Below are positions 52,260 through 62,812 of a DNA stretch of 64,000 nt, piece by piece. The translations under genes were made by a program, and so were the position numbers. Below the pieces are notes generated by a model, which was not told the DNA's origin, ran no database searches, and was given only the letters and a program-made list of their open reading frames with translations. The stretch is from Paenibacillus sp. FSL A5-0031 (GTDB taxonomy: Bacteria; Bacillota; Bacilli; Paenibacillales; Paenibacillaceae), in assembly GCF_001956295.1 (NCBI RefSeq), contig NZ_MRTD01000006.1, positions 186,001-250,000 on the forward strand. The letters are read 5' to 3'. Every line of letters starts with the position of its first letter. Position 1 is the stretch's first letter.

Positions 52260-52289
52260 AAAAAACGAGGTGGACAAATCTCCACCTCG
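52260..52289 (-). terminator. Terminator of the xylan-utilisation operon
   Basis: Minus strand CGAGGTGGA and TCCACCTCG pair perfectly over nine bases, followed by TTTTTT, about 13 bases after the alpha-glucuronidase stop codon. Confidence 0.92.
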
Positions 52290-52301
52290 CATCCAAACCC
52301 A

Positions 52302-54350
52302 TTAAAATATTTTCCGACCAGCCGCATCGGCAATGCCCGATTTACGATAGAAATACGTATTGATCACGTCGCGCCAATGCTTCGCATGATCAGCTTGAAA
52401 GGCCAATCGCTCAGCGACATGCGCAAACCTTGCTTCATCGATTTTGCCGGCCAAACCAGCCCAATCCCGCAACATCTGATCAGCTTCCTCCGCACCCGCA
52501 AAATGGGTATCGTAGATATGCTGAATGACCGTCTTGCCAGAATGGAGTAAATGGGTATAAGGCACATGATGGAAAAATAACAGCAGCTCGTCTGGACAAG
52601 TGTCCAAACTATCATACTGCGAACGGTTTGGTTCATTATACTGTGCCGTATATCCTGTTCCACTCGCCTGCGTCCGGTCAACTCCGATACCGTCACGATC
52701 TGCAAAATGGTAGGTTCCCCATCTTGAATACTCGTAGCCATCGACATCCGGACCAAAATGATGGTTAGGCGTGATCATCCAGCCTACGCCAAGCGGCGCC
52801 GTATAGCTTTCATATAACAGCCACGACTTCATCAGCATGTCACCGATTGCTAAAGCTATCTCAGGATCATTGCCAAACGTTGCGGCTATCCACTCGTGCG
52901 AAATCTCCTCGGCTGTTAAAGCCGGGTTCCACACTAGCCGGCCATATCCGTAAAGATTGGCTTGTGCGAGAATATGCCCTGTCCAGCTCTCTTCATTCCC
53001 AATATTGCTTACTGCTGCAATTCCGCTATATTTCATGCCGTATAATGTACCATCCACCACTCGCTTAACTTCAGTCGATGCACCTTCCGCATAAGTATCG
53101 AAATCCATTACCTGCTTCCACTGCGGGACGAGATAGCAAAGATGCTTCTGTTGACCGGTATATTCTTGCGTGATCTGGAACTCCATCATCTGGTTCGTTT
53201 TCTTCATCGCGCCAAACAACGGGGATACGGGCTCGCGAACCTGAAAGTCCATCGGTCCATTCTTAATTTGTAGAATGACATTACTCCGAAAACGACCATC
53301 GAGCGGTTTAAAATGGTCAAATGCCGCACGCGCTCGATCGATCTTCCGATCACGCCAATCCTGCATGCAGTCATAAACAAAGCAGCGCCATATGACGATG
53401 CCATCGTGAGCTTCCAGCGCTTCAGCCAGCATATTCGCTCCATCTGCATGGTCGCGTCCATAAGCAAATGGCCCCGGCCGATGCTCAGAATCTGCCTTCA
53501 CCACGAAACCACCGAAGTCAGGAATAAACGCGTAAATCCGTTCAGCCATTTCCTTCCACCACTGCTTCACACCAGCATCCAGCGGATCCGCAGTGGCCAG
53601 ACCTCCGATTTGCAGAGGCGCAGCAAAGTTAACGCTTAGAAACAGCGTAATTCCGTACCTGCGGAAAATGTCTGCAATAACCGCAACAGCAGGAAGCTTT
53701 TCCTCTGTGATGAACATCGTTTCAATCGCATGAACATTCACATTATTGATAGAAATCGCATTGAGGCCAACGGATGCGAGCATTCTTGCATAATCGTTTA
53801 TTCGATTAAATTCACTCGTTATTTCTCCATTTTGATAAAAAATAGACTGTCCTGCATACCCTCGCTCTACCGAACCATCAGCATTATCCCACTGATTAAT
53901 CATTCGAAGCGACATGGCTGGAGACTCCTCGGCATTCAGTTCTTTCACTGGCTTACCGGCGCCTAATAGACGCAGTAAATGAAATACACCATATAATACG
54001 GCTGTATCTGATCCGCCGACAAGAGATAAATTGCCATGGCCTTGCTGAGAGCTGTACCGCAGCATATATCCCGCTTTGGACGGCTCCCATCTATCAGAAT
54101 CCATCAATACGGAGTCCACCATAATATGAAGAAAGCCAGCCGTCGCAGGCTCAGCCCGCTCCTTTACTGCCGGGATTATGCCGATTAAGGCATGAATACC
54201 ATGCTGCAGCTCTTTGATTGCCGTTTCCAAAACGCCAGTCGCCACGCCACTAAAGACGATCTGACCAAAAAGAGCCAAATACTCTTTTTTCAAATACAAA
54301 TCCTCTATTCGCTGAGGATTTAGCCAAGCCTTATACGTGTGACTGTCCAT
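52302..54350 (-). CDS. aguA: GH67 alpha-glucuronidase
   Basis: A 682-residue intracellular enzyme removing (methyl)glucuronic acid from xylo-oligosaccharides. [60 protein letters not shown] and [20 protein letters not shown] are GH67 hallmarks, and the catalytic acids lie in the KADSE and later barrel segments. There is no signal peptide. It follows the GH10 xylanase by 28 bases and is last in the operon, matching the aldouronate cluster known from Paenibacillus sp. JDR-2. Confidence 0.96.
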   Translation of the reverse strand: MDSHTYKAWLNPQRIEDLYLKKEYLALFGQIVFSGVATGVLETAIKELQHGIHALIGIIPAVKERAEPATAGFLHIMVDSVLMDSDRWEPSKAGYMLRYSSQQGHGNLSLVGGSDTAVLYGVFHLLRLLGAGKPVKELNAEESPAMSLRMINQWDNADGSVERGYAGQSIFYQNGEITSEFNRINDYARMLASVGLNAISINNVNVHAIETMFITEEKLPAVAVIADIFRRYGITLFLSVNFAAPLQIGGLATADPLDAGVKQWWKEMAERIYAFIPDFGGFVVKADSEHRPGPFAYGRDHADGANMLAEALEAHDGIVIWRCFVYDCMQDWRDRKIDRARAAFDHFKPLDGRFRSNVILQIKNGPMDFQVREPVSPLFGAMKKTNQMMEFQITQEYTGQQKHLCYLVPQWKQVMDFDTYAEGASTEVKRVVDGTLYGMKYSGIAAVSNIGNEESWTGHILAQANLYGYGRLVWNPALTAEEISHEWIAATFGNDPEIALAIGDMLMKSWLLYESYTAPLGVGWMITPNHHFGPDVDGYEYSRWGTYHFADRDGIGVDRTQASGTGYTAQYNEPNRSQYDSLDTCPDELLLFFHHVPYTHLLHSGKTVIQHIYDTHFAGAEEADQMLRDWAGLAGKIDEARFAHVAERLAFQADHAKHWRDVINTYFYRKSGIADAAGRKIF

Positions 54351-54378
54351 TAATTTGCGTGCCTCCTTGTAAGCTGGC

Positions 54379-55398
54379 TCAGAGAGATGAGTGCTGCTTC
54401 ATGACGCGCCAGAACGAACCTTTTGGCTCATGGTTCTCATCAAATAGCATTGGCCAATTTTTCCGTCCACGTACAGGAAAATCACTGAGCCACGTATAAT
54501 CATCCGCCGCTCCCCAGAACGTAACCGCATCAATATGATTGCGATATTCCGTCAGCAATTGAAAGACAACCTCATATCGTTTCTCCTGCAGCTCCAGCAT
54601 TTCTTCAGTAGGCTTTGCTAAGTCGGTTCGTACATCATCATGGCGGAACATCGATATATCAAGCTCTGTTAATTGCAGTCTTAGGCCAAGTGAAGCGTAC
54701 TTCTCGATAGCAGCCCGTATTTCATCTAAATGAGGATGATATAAGCTCCAATGCGCTTGAAGGCCTACGCCATGAATCGGGACATCCTGCTCGAGCAGCG
54801 ATTTAACCAATTGATAGATTTTATCGCGTTTCAGAGGGTTCGACTCATTATAATCATTGTAGAAAAGCTGAGCTTTAGGATCTGCTTCATGTGTGAATTC
54901 AAACGCTTTGGCAATATAGTCCACTCCGGCGATATCCAGCCATTTGGTTGGACGCAGCATAGCTGCGCCTTCGTCAGAGATGACTTCATTTACGACGTCC
55001 CATGCATAAATATCATCTTTATAACGGCCAACAACAGTATGAATATGCGATTTCAATCGATCCAAAAGCTTCTCGCGGCTAACCGAGCTGCCATTCGTTT
55101 CTTCAAACAGCCAATCGGATGTCTGATTATGCCAAACCAGTGTATGCCCTCTCATTTTTTTCCCATGCTCTCTTGCAAATGCGACGATTTTGTCTGCCTC
55201 TTCGAACGTATAGGTATCTTCGGAAGGGTGCAAGCTAACAAATTTCATTTCATTCTCAGCAGTCAAGCTGTTAAAATGGGTGGCTATGAGATCGCGAGCC
55301 TGAACAATCGTACGCGGATTAACTGCTGCGCCTATATCAAATGAATCTTTAAATGCTTCGTATAACTTAGGAATAGAACTGGCTGCATGGCTGCTCAT
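54379..55398 (-). CDS. Intracellular GH10 endo-1,4-beta-xylanase
   Basis: A 339-residue GH10 barrel. The acid/base glutamate is in [14 protein letters not shown] and the nucleophile glutamate in [28 protein letters not shown] and [17 protein letters not shown] are also typical. It lacks a signal peptide and carbohydrate-binding modules, so it probably cuts imported (aldouronate) oligosaccharides in the cytoplasm. It lies between the transporter permease genes and the alpha-glucuronidase. Confidence 0.97.
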   Translation of the reverse strand: MSSHAASSIPKLYEAFKDSFDIGAAVNPRTIVQARDLIATHFNSLTAENEMKFVSLHPSEDTYTFEEADKIVAFAREHGKKMRGHTLVWHNQTSDWLFEETNGSSVSREKLLDRLKSHIHTVVGRYKDDIYAWDVVNEVISDEGAAMLRPTKWLDIAGVDYIAKAFEFTHEADPKAQLFYNDYNESNPLKRDKIYQLVKSLLEQDVPIHGVGLQAHWSLYHPHLDEIRAAIEKYASLGLRLQLTELDISMFRHDDVRTDLAKPTEEMLELQEKRYEVVFQLLTEYRNHIDAVTFWGAADDYTWLSDFPVRGRKNWPMLFDENHEPKGSFWRVMKQHSSL

Positions 55399-55416
55399 CT
55401 TATTTCCCCCTGTCTA

Positions 55417-56361
55417 TTAACCTTTCACGCCGCCTACGGTCATACCTTTTACAAAGTATTTCTGTAGAAACGGATATACCATAATGATCGGCAAGGAAGC
55501 CACAATCGTCATCGTTGCCCGGATGGCGAACGGCGTTACTGTATTGGCTCCTGAATTGCCGGCATTGGCGAACGCATCGCCCGCCGTCTTCGTCGTCAAG
55601 GAAGCATTGGAGTTTTGCAGAATTTTTTGCAGCTCATACTGCAGCGTACTGAGATCGATATTCGAGGAATTGTACAAGAACACGTCAAACCACTGGTTCC
55701 ACTGATACACTGCCGAGAAAAGCGCAACAGTCGCGAGCACAGGAACGCAAAGCGGCAGGACGATGCTGTAAAACATTTTAAAATCGCCAGCTCCGTCTAT
55801 TCTCGCAGACTCCAAAATGCTCTCAGGCAGCCCTTCAATAAAGGAACGAATAATGATTAAGTTGAATACACCGATCAAACCTGGGAAGATGTATACCCAG
55901 AAGTTGTTAAGCAAACCCAAATCACGGATCAATAGAAAGTTTGGAATGAGCCCGCCGTTAAAATACATCGTCAAAATGAACGCAATCGTCACGAATTTCC
56001 TAAGCACATACTCTTGTCGAGTAATCGTGTAAGCCACCATCGCTGAACAAAAGACAGTAGCTATCGTTCCAATCACCGTTCGAAGGATGGAAATTAGCGT
56101 CGCATGAAAAATCGTTGCTTCCCTAAGTACGTAGCTATAATTGTCCAGTGTCCATATCCTCGGCAGCAAATAAATACCGCCCTTAATCGAATCCGTCGCA
56201 TTGTTGAGCGATACGGCGGCTGTATTCAAGAAAGGATATAAGGTCACAACCATCAGTAAAGTAAGAAATATATAATTGCAAATATCAAATATGAGATCGC
56301 CGCGTGATGAGCGGATGCGGCTTGGTTTGTTTGATACAGCTTCCGATGCCGAATGACTCAT
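55417..56361 (-). CDS. Carbohydrate ABC transporter permease (LplC/YtcP-type)
   Basis: A 314-residue permease with six membrane helices. The coupling-loop motif is ESILESARIDGAGDFKMFYS IVLP (EAA loop), and FIEGLPESILE precedes it. The C-terminus MTVGGVKG is characteristic of YtcP/LplC proteins. It follows the other permease by 15 bases. With the LplA-like binding protein it forms an importer for aldouronates or xylo-oligosaccharides. The ATPase (MsmX-type) is not in the cluster, as usual in this group. Confidence 0.94.
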   Translation of the reverse strand: MSHSASEAVSNKPSRIRSSRGDLIFDICNYIFLTLLMVVTLYPFLNTAAVSLNNATDSIKGGIYLLPRIWTLDNYSYVLREATIFHATLISILRTVIGTIATVFCSAMVAYTITRQEYVLRKFVTIAFILTMYFNGGLIPNFLLIRDLGLLNNFWVYIFPGLIGVFNLIIIRSFIEGLPESILESARIDGAGDFKMFYSIVLPLCVPVLATVALFSAVYQWNQWFDVFLYNSSNIDLSTLQYELQKILQNSNASLTTKTAGDAFANAGNSGANTVTPFAIRATMTIVASLPIIMVYPFLQKYFVKGMTVGGVKG

Positions 56362-56376
56362 GTTGTACCCCTCCCT

Positions 56377-57351
56377 CTAAAACAGTCTGGACTCGCCCAT
56401 ACGTTTTGCAAGATTGTTCGCTGCGAACAATAAAATAAAGCTGATAATGGTTTTAAACATGCCCGCTGCAATTGATAGCGAGTAGTTGCCTTGCGCAATC
56501 CCGTATTTAAGAACAAATATGTCAAGGTTTTCGGAAAAATCGACGTTCATGCCGTTCCCCAGCAAATACTGCGGCTCGAAGCCCGATTCCAGCAAATACC
56601 CGATATTCATAATGAGCAATACGATAATAACCGGTTTGATACCCGGAAGCGTTACATACCACATCCGTTTAATTCGGCCTGCTCCATCCATCTCTGCTGC
56701 TTCATATTGCGCAGGGTCAATCATCGTCATTGCCGCTAGGTAGACGATTGTATTCCAGCCTACATCTTTCCATACAGAGCTTGCTCCAAAAATGGTCCAA
56801 AATTGCTCGGGTATACCGAGAAATAATATTTCCTCGCCTTTTTCCACAAAGCCGGTCCAAAGCAGCATTTGATTGATGATGCCATCTGGAGATAACGTTG
56901 TTTGAATAATGCTTGCCGCAACTACCCAAGAAATGAAATGGGGCAAATAACTGACCGTTTGAACAATGCGTTTAAAAGCAACCTTCCTGACCTCATTTAA
57001 CAACAAAGCGAGTGTGATTGCCGTAACGAAGCCGAGAACCAGATTGATTCCGCTCATCGCCACCGTATTTCTCAAGACACGAATAAACCGTTCGTCTTCG
57101 AACAAAAATTTAAAATGATCAAACCCGATCCATTTCTGCTCACTGAAGCTTTTCGCTGGCTTATAGGCTTGAAAGGCGATCGTCCACCCCCATAGAGGCA
57201 TATATTTAAAAATAAACAACCACGCTAGAAACGGTACAGACATAAGAACAAGCACTCGTTGCTCAATGAGCTTTTTTGCAAAATTCTTCAGTCCCGACGG
57301 CTTCTTAGGCAGCACCAGGTTTGACGATGACATATCGGGCTTATGTTCCAT
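56377..57351 (-). CDS. Carbohydrate ABC transporter permease (LplB-type)
   Basis: A 324-residue permease. FIFKYMPLWGWTIAFQAYKP, RIVQTVSYLPHFISWVVAAS and the EAA loop AAEMDGAGRIKRMWYVTLPG are characteristic of the LplB group, with six helices. ATG 57351 was chosen because GGAAGGAGAG lies 7 bases ahead. It is paired with the downstream permease. A gap of about 190 bases separates it from the binding-protein gene. Confidence 0.94.
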   Translation of the reverse strand: MEHKPDMSSSNLVLPKKPSGLKNFAKKLIEQRVLVLMSVPFLAWLFIFKYMPLWGWTIAFQAYKPAKSFSEQKWIGFDHFKFLFEDERFIRVLRNTVAMSGINLVLGFVTAITLALLLNEVRKVAFKRIVQTVSYLPHFISWVVAASIIQTTLSPDGIINQMLLWTGFVEKGEEILFLGIPEQFWTIFGASSVWKDVGWNTIVYLAAMTMIDPAQYEAAEMDGAGRIKRMWYVTLPGIKPVIIVLLIMNIGYLLESGFEPQYLLGNGMNVDFSENLDIFVLKYGIAQGNYSLSIAAGMFKTIISFILLFAANNLAKRMGESRLF

Positions 57352-57542
57352 CTTGAATCTCTCCTTCCGGACTGAATGATGCTGGATAGCAAGCAAAACG
57401 TTTTCGGCGACCTCTGGACGCTGAAGCAGCTTTGACGGAGAAATATAAGCCTTTTATAAGCTAACAAACTTATAAATTCTTATATTTAAAGAAAGGCCGG
57501 CATTTTGCATCCGCAAACCGGCCTTTCACCGTTCCTTCTATA

Positions 57543-59252
57543 TTATTGCTTGGATGCTTCGATCAATTTTTTTACTTCATCTGTTGTCCATTTCTCGTAA
57601 GCAGCCGTATCGAGCTTGCCGAATGCATTTGTGTACTCTGTCCATACTTTTTCAAAGTCTGCTGACTTTGCAAGGACAAGCTTAGGGAAATATTTTTTCG
57701 TAAGCTCATCTTTTTTCGTTTCCCAAATTTGCTGCGGAGAACCTTGCTCTTTCGCGATGCCCCAAGCCGGGTACCATGGACGATCATCTGGAGCAGCGAA
57801 CAACTCGGCATATGTTTTAACGCCGTATTTATCAAGAATGAGTTTATCGCCTTCCGTCAAGCCCATTTGGAATACTTCAGGCTGTGTACCAGGAGCAACC
57901 GAATTTCCGTCTGGAAGCGAGGAACCATTTCCATACAAAGGCCAGTTCCATGAATAATATTTAAAGCCGAATGATACGTTGAAATCTTCGTTAATTTTCG
58001 CGATTTGTTCAGCTGTACGATACATACGGCCCTTATCGTCTACTTCATACGTTTCGCCTTTAATGCCCCATCTTTGAAGAATTTGGTTCTCGTCTGTCAA
58101 CAAATTATCCAAGTATTGAATAATGCGAACCGAATCTTTCGCGCTTACAGTAATACCCAAACCACGGTTTTTAACAAAACCTGGAGGATCTAAATATTGA
58201 TCCTTCTGTCCGTCGAATGTAACTGGAAGTGGGAAATAAACAAAATCGTCCTGTGCTGGATCTACCTTAGCAGCGTCCCTAAGTGCAGCTTGCGCATTGT
58301 TAAACTGCCATCCATAGTCGAAGAAACCTACTACCTTATGCGAAGTCAATTTCGCCAAATATTGATCGTAATTGTCTACGAAAGATGCTTTATCGAAATA
58401 ACCGCCAGCATTCATATCATTCAGCTTCTGCAACCAACGTTTTGTGTTGTCATCTGCTGCATAGGTTTTTGCTTCAAACGTGTTCATATCCACGATGACG
58501 TTTCCGTCATTCGGGTAACCTGCCAAATGGTTTGGAGGGTTGGAAGTTGCGAAAAATCTCCAGTCATGTGTTAAAGAAACGATACCTGTCAAATCTTCAT
58601 CTTTATGCTTGTCTACGAAGTTTTTAATTAAATCCATGTAAGCATCAAGAGTTGTAACTTTTGGATACCCTGCTTCTTTCAAAACACGTCTTTGAACCCA
58701 GAAAGCACCTTGGTTAATATTCGGATCTGGAATATATTCACCTACTGTGTTGGAAAACGGCAGGAAGTAGATTTTTCCATCTGCAGCTCTCATTTGGTTG
58801 AAATATTTACCGTATACACGTTTGATGTTCGGACCATGTTCTTCAATCAGGTCGTCCAATGGAATAAACGCACCCGCTTCAAGAATTTTGTCTATTGCTG
58901 CATCCGGAATCATAACATCTGGATAAGCGTTGGATGCGATCATCGTTCCGACCTTCGTGTTCAGATCGCCAACCAAATGCTCGATTTTAAAGTTAACACC
59001 CGTTTGATCCTCCAAAATTTTACCAATCGTCGTCTCGTTGCTGTTAATGTCCTTAGCTGCTGCAACACCATTGAAATAAGAAAAAGTAACTTTTTCAACC
59101 GGCTTATCTGTTTCTTTCCCTTCACTTGCAGTATTTGCAGGAGTGTTCGTGCTGTTAGTTGGCTTTGCTTCTCCGCCATTGCCGCTGTTCGAGCATGCAG
59201 CAGTAAAGATCATAAAGGCAGTCATACAAGTCAATAATATTTTCTTTTTCAC
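57543..59252 (-). CDS. Extracellular solute-binding lipoprotein (LplA-like)
   Basis: A 569-residue lipoprotein. The signal peptide MKKKILLTCMTAFMIFTAAC ends at the lipobox cysteine (residue 20) with a Ser/Gly/Thr-rich linker. The mature part is a type I extracellular binding protein of the long LplA class (GTMIASNAYPDVMIPDAAID, GLGITVSAKDSVRIIQYLDN). It presumably binds aldouronates or xylo-oligosaccharides for the two permeases. A promoter with an overlapping catabolite-repression site precedes it. A hairpin-free gap of 190 bases to the permease gene may include an mRNA processing or attenuation site. Confidence 0.95.
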   Translation of the reverse strand: MKKKILLTCMTAFMIFTAACSNSGNGGEAKPTNSTNTPANTASEGKETDKPVEKVTFSYFNGVAAAKDINSNETTIGKILEDQTGVNFKIEHLVGDLNTKVGTMIASNAYPDVMIPDAAIDKILEAGAFIPLDDLIEEHGPNIKRVYGKYFNQMRAADGKIYFLPFSNTVGEYIPDPNINQGAFWVQRRVLKEAGYPKVTTLDAYMDLIKNFVDKHKDEDLTGIVSLTHDWRFFATSNPPNHLAGYPNDGNVIVDMNTFEAKTYAADDNTKRWLQKLNDMNAGGYFDKASFVDNYDQYLAKLTSHKVVGFFDYGWQFNNAQAALRDAAKVDPAQDDFVYFPLPVTFDGQKDQYLDPPGFVKNRGLGITVSAKDSVRIIQYLDNLLTDENQILQRWGIKGETYEVDDKGRMYRTAEQIAKINEDFNVSFGFKYYSWNWPLYGNGSSLPDGNSVAPGTQPEVFQMGLTEGDKLILDKYGVKTYAELFAAPDDRPWYPAWGIAKEQGSPQQIWETKKDELTKKYFPKLVLAKSADFEKVWTEYTNAFGKLDTAAYEKWTTDEVKKLIEASKQ

Positions 59253-59284
59253 TTTCCCCAGCCCCTTTCGAGTGCAACTTATTT

Positions 59285-59298
59285 TGTAAGCACTTTCA
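59285..59298. promoter_or_regulatory. CcpA (cre)-like site overlapping the -10 region
   Basis: TGTAAGCACTTTCA matches the cre consensus TGWAANCGNTNWCA at all but one fixed position. It abuts and shares a base with the -10 box, so binding would block transcription when preferred sugars are present. Confidence 0.65.
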
Positions 59299-59326
59299 TT
59301 ATAAGTAATTCAAAATACTTTGTTTA
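59298..59326 (-). promoter_or_regulatory. Promoter of the solute-binding/permease/xylanase operon
   Basis: Minus strand TAAACA (59321-59326) and perfect TATAAT (59298-59303) with a 17-base spacer lie about 46 bases ahead of the binding-protein start. The weak -35 suits activation by the adjacent YesN-type regulator. Confidence 0.65.
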
Positions 59327-59385
59327 CCCAATAAACTATAGTTCAAACTTTAAAAAACATATACGATATTCGTTTTATGGGCATC

Positions 59386-61161
59386 TCATATTTCAACAGG
59401 AACTGCAACCCGAATAAATGTACCTTGTCCAGGCTCACTCTCAATTAATAGTTGAAAACGATCACCATAAATCAGTTTCAAGCGATAAATAACGTTTTGA
59501 ACGCCAATTCTTTCGCCCAGCTCTTCGTCGCTTTCCAAATAGCCATAAAACTGTTTTACTTTTTGTTCATCCATGCCAATCCCATTATCTCTGATCGAGA
59601 AAATTAACGTGTCCGCCTCGCGTTCAACTTGGACCTGAATGCTGCCTCCATGTCTTAGCGGCTCAATACCATGGATGCTGGCATTTTCTACGAAAGGCAA
59701 AAACATCATTTTGGGCACCATGCACTCTTTAGCAGCAGGATCTATGTGGATGTCGTAATTCATCCGATCTTCAAATCGATATTTCTGAATTTCGAGGAAA
59801 CACAAAATAAATTCAATTTCCTCACTAACCATAACGCGGTCTTTGCCCCAAGTGAGCGAGGTTCTAAATATTTTCGCCATATTATGAATGATCTTGGCCG
59901 TCTCCATCTCGTCCTTAATCAAGCTTCGCATTCGAATCGTTTCCAGCGCATTAAATAGAAAATGAGGATTGATTTGGCTTTGCAGCGCATTCAGCTGCGC
60001 TTTCCTCCGTTCGAGCTCTAATGTTTTGGTCTGAATGTCCGCGATATACACATCATCAATCAAGCTTTTCACTTGTATCGTCATCCGATTGAATTCGCTC
60101 GTTAATTGTCCGATTTCATCCAGGGATTCACCCTGCTTAATCGTATCGAAGTTCTGGTTTTTCACTTTTTTCATATGCTGCAAAATGCGAACCAACCGCT
60201 CGTGCAGTGAACGTGAAATCCATAATATAATCAGCGTTGGGATGAAAAAATTTAAACAGGCCAGCACAAAAACAAATTCTCTAGACTGCCTTACGTCCTT
60301 CAGCACCTCTTCCTCCGAAATCGTCCCTACAATGCGCCAATTTTCCAAATAACTCACATAGGAATTCGTTGAAGGAAATTGGATGGAATCCTTTGGAAAA
60401 ACCAATTCATCAAACGATACTGGTTTTCCGCTCCAGTCCACCTCAGGGTCTGTCGTATACTCCACATGACCTTTATCATCAATTAAATAAATGTTGCCTT
60501 GCAGGTTCTGATTTCGAAATATTTGGTCAATCGTGCTCGTTTTCAAGTCGATTTTCAAATACTTTTGCCATTTATTTTTAGATTCAAAATAATTCATTTC
60601 ACGGATAATGCTGAATGTATTCCGCTTGTCCGCGCCATCGCTTTTTAGATATAAATCCTCCTGCTGCGTTCGGATGAAGATTGGGTAAGAATTGTTTCTT
60701 TCCTTCAACAATTGATACCAGTCAGACTGCTTAATTTCGTTTGATAAATAACCAACGCCGCCTGAATGCAGCATTGTTGGATTTTCCACGAAAATTTTTA
60801 TGCTTTGAATGGAGGCATAAACAGGAGTATAGCTATTCAAAATTCTCCGGAAATACGTATCATAAGCTTCAACATAAGCAGCCGGCTCTTGATAGTCCGT
60901 CTCTAAAATTTCGTTTAAATTGTAATCCGTATAAAACACAGCGGAAATGGTCACGGCATCCTCGACTTCGGCGCGGAATTCGTTGTTGATCTGTTCTACT
61001 GCTCGTGTAATATCTTTCATCCGTTGATTTCTCACATTATCCGTCGTCACATTATAAAAAATAACGTTGGTTAACACGATTGGAAGAAACACCGAAAAGA
61101 TATAAAGGATGAGCAGCTTATTCCGCAGACGAACATTGTTGAGACTTAGGCTCAGCTTCAC
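59386..61161 (-). CDS. YesM-type sensor histidine kinase
   Basis: A 591-residue kinase. Membrane helices near residues 18-36 (KLLILYIFSVFLPIVLTNVI) and 290-312 flank an extracellular sensor of about 250 residues (dCache-like). HAMP follows, and the His_kinase domain has INPHFLFNALETIRMRSLIK, in which His is phosphorylated, with the ATPase motifs PKMMFLPFVENASIHGIEPL and FSIRDNGIGMDEQ. It lies upstream of the transporter operon and 47 bases downstream of its regulator partner, and probably senses xylan fragments outside the cell. Confidence 0.95.
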   Translation of the reverse strand: MKLSLSLNNVRLRNKLLILYIFSVFLPIVLTNVIFYNVTTDNVRNQRMKDITRAVEQINNEFRAEVEDAVTISAVFYTDYNLNEILETDYQEPAAYVEAYDTYFRRILNSYTPVYASIQSIKIFVENPTMLHSGGVGYLSNEIKQSDWYQLLKERNNSYPIFIRTQQEDLYLKSDGADKRNTFSIIREMNYFESKNKWQKYLKIDLKTSTIDQIFRNQNLQGNIYLIDDKGHVEYTTDPEVDWSGKPVSFDELVFPKDSIQFPSTNSYVSYLENWRIVGTISEEEVLKDVRQSREFVFVLACLNFFIPTLIILWISRSLHERLVRILQHMKKVKNQNFDTIKQGESLDEIGQLTSEFNRMTIQVKSLIDDVYIADIQTKTLELERRKAQLNALQSQINPHFLFNALETIRMRSLIKDEMETAKIIHNMAKIFRTSLTWGKDRVMVSEEIEFILCFLEIQKYRFEDRMNYDIHIDPAAKECMVPKMMFLPFVENASIHGIEPLRHGGSIQVQVEREADTLIFSIRDNGIGMDEQKVKQFYGYLESDEELGERIGVQNVIYRLKLIYGDRFQLLIESEPGQGTFIRVAVPVEI

Positions 61162-61208
61162 GGATATTCTCCTTTTCTTGTGATAACGGATGGTTTAAGA
61201 AACTACGC

Positions 61209-62792
61209 CTACAAGAGCTTATTTCGGTATTCTGTAGGAGTCATATGCTCGATCTTCTCGAATTGCGTAACAAAATAATCTGCATTGCTGAAGCCAATTT
61301 TCTCCGCAATCTCATATATGCGCATCGTGCGCGATTGTCTCAGCAGCTTTTTGGCCTCATTTACCCTAAGCTGAAGTAAAAATTCATTAAAATAGACGCG
61401 GTATGTCTTTTTAAATAATTGGCCTAAATAGACCGGATTGACATAAAATAACGCAGCAATGCTCTTCAAGCTAATGTTTTGCGAATAATTGGCTTCAATG
61501 TAGCTTTTAATTTTTTGAATATCGCTTTTCAGCTGTTCCTTCCTAAGCTCAGCAATACTTTGCTGACTCTCTTCGATAAATGCATGAAACAGTTTTTTTA
61601 GTTCACCGAGCGATAAATTAGAATCATGCCAGTTAAGCAGCGGTCCCAATGTATGCAAGGAGTTTTCATCCCCCTCCATATTGCGGATCGTTTTCAAAAT
61701 CCCCATCAAGCATAGCTGGATATTCATCTTAACCGCTTCTGGAGCATATCGTTTCTCGCGAAAATCTATAAACCATTTATCAACAATTGTTTTCACTGCC
61801 TCCAGCTGCAGCTCTTCCATTTGCTCCATAAATAAATTAAATTCAGCAGGATCAAACCCGATATAATTGAGCCTCTCCAGCTTTTTTTGATCGAAGCTAA
61901 CGATGCGATTGTCCTCGTTTATATATTTGTATAAGCTGGCTTCCTTGGCGGTCTTGTACGATTCTCGGATCTCCGACAAATGTTGAACAGCAGAACCTGC
62001 GTAAAGAAATACGCCTTTTCCCAAATGTGCATCCAGCGCATCTCGAAAGGCCGTTAACAATCGCTCGAGATCTCCGCCCCATCTTGCCAGCAAATAACTA
62101 GGCAGCAAAATCCCGATACGATTGCGATGCTCATTTAAGCAAATGGGCTGATCTGCAGAAGTTATACGCGTAAGCTCTTGTTGAACGAGCTCCTTGAAGC
62201 GCGCGTAGGGAACTTTCTCCTCATATGGATGCCAGTTGTAGTTGTCGTTCAGCTCAGCAAGCAAATAATATAAACGATCAGCTTCTCTCAGGTTCAAACG
62301 CTGCTCCCAGCCTGCAATGGACGCCTCGCTCGCTTCACCGAGAATGAGTGATTTAATCATTTCACCGCCCAGCAGCCGTTCATTTCTAGCCTGTTCCTCT
62401 TGCTGCAGTATTAATTTATCTTTTAATTTGGTCAACGTAGCGGTGAATTCAACGTCATCGACCGGTTTAACAACAAAGTCATGAACGCCATAACGCATCG
62501 CTTGCTGGGCATAATTGAAGTCATTGTAACCGCTAATGATAATAAAATAAGGTACTGCTATATTTTCCAGCATGACGCATCGAATCAGCTCAAGCCCATC
62601 TATGACCGGCATGCGAATGTCCGTTATGACCAGCTCAGGCTGCACACGCTTGATCAGTTCAAGCGCATCCTCGCCATTATCAGCTTCCCCTACGATTTGA
62701 AAGCCGCAGGTTTCCCAATCGATTAGCTTCATTAAGCCTTTGCGGGTAAATGGTTCATCGTCAACCAGAATTGCACGATGTAAATGCATCAA
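61209..62792 (-). CDS. YesN-type AraC response regulator
   Basis: A 527-residue response regulator. The N-terminal receiver (residues 5-125) has AILVDDEPFTRKGLMKLIDW and the phosphoacceptor in ELVITDIRMPVIDGLELIR. A long middle region of unknown function follows. The C-terminal AraC DNA-binding domain contains SLKSIAALFYVNPVYLGQLF and RIYEIAEKIGFSNADYFVTQ. It pairs with the YesM-type kinase directly downstream and is expected to activate the binding-protein operon. Confidence 0.95.
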   Translation of the reverse strand: MMHLHRAILVDDEPFTRKGLMKLIDWETCGFQIVGEADNGEDALELIKRVQPELVITDIRMPVIDGLELIRCVMLENIAVPYFIIISGYNDFNYAQQAMRYGVHDFVVKPVDDVEFTATLTKLKDKLILQQEEQARNERLLGGEMIKSLILGEASEASIAGWEQRLNLREADRLYYLLAELNDNYNWHPYEEKVPYARFKELVQQELTRITSADQPICLNEHRNRIGILLPSYLLARWGGDLERLLTAFRDALDAHLGKGVFLYAGSAVQHLSEIRESYKTAKEASLYKYINEDNRIVSFDQKKLERLNYIGFDPAEFNLFMEQMEELQLEAVKTIVDKWFIDFREKRYAPEAVKMNIQLCLMGILKTIRNMEGDENSLHTLGPLLNWHDSNLSLGELKKLFHAFIEESQQSIAELRKEQLKSDIQKIKSYIEANYSQNISLKSIAALFYVNPVYLGQLFKKTYRVYFNEFLLQLRVNEAKKLLRQSRTMRIYEIAEKIGFSNADYFVTQFEKIEHMTPTEYRNKLL

Positions 62793-62812
62793 ATTCCTCC
62801 TCTTATTAGGGG

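Noticed and set aside
57352..57542. Riboswitch or terminator between the binding-protein and permease genes
   Set aside because: An AAGGCCGG/CCGGCCTT inverted repeat is present near 57495-57525, but without a T-run or a recognised aptamer. It may be a processing hairpin; evidence is too thin.
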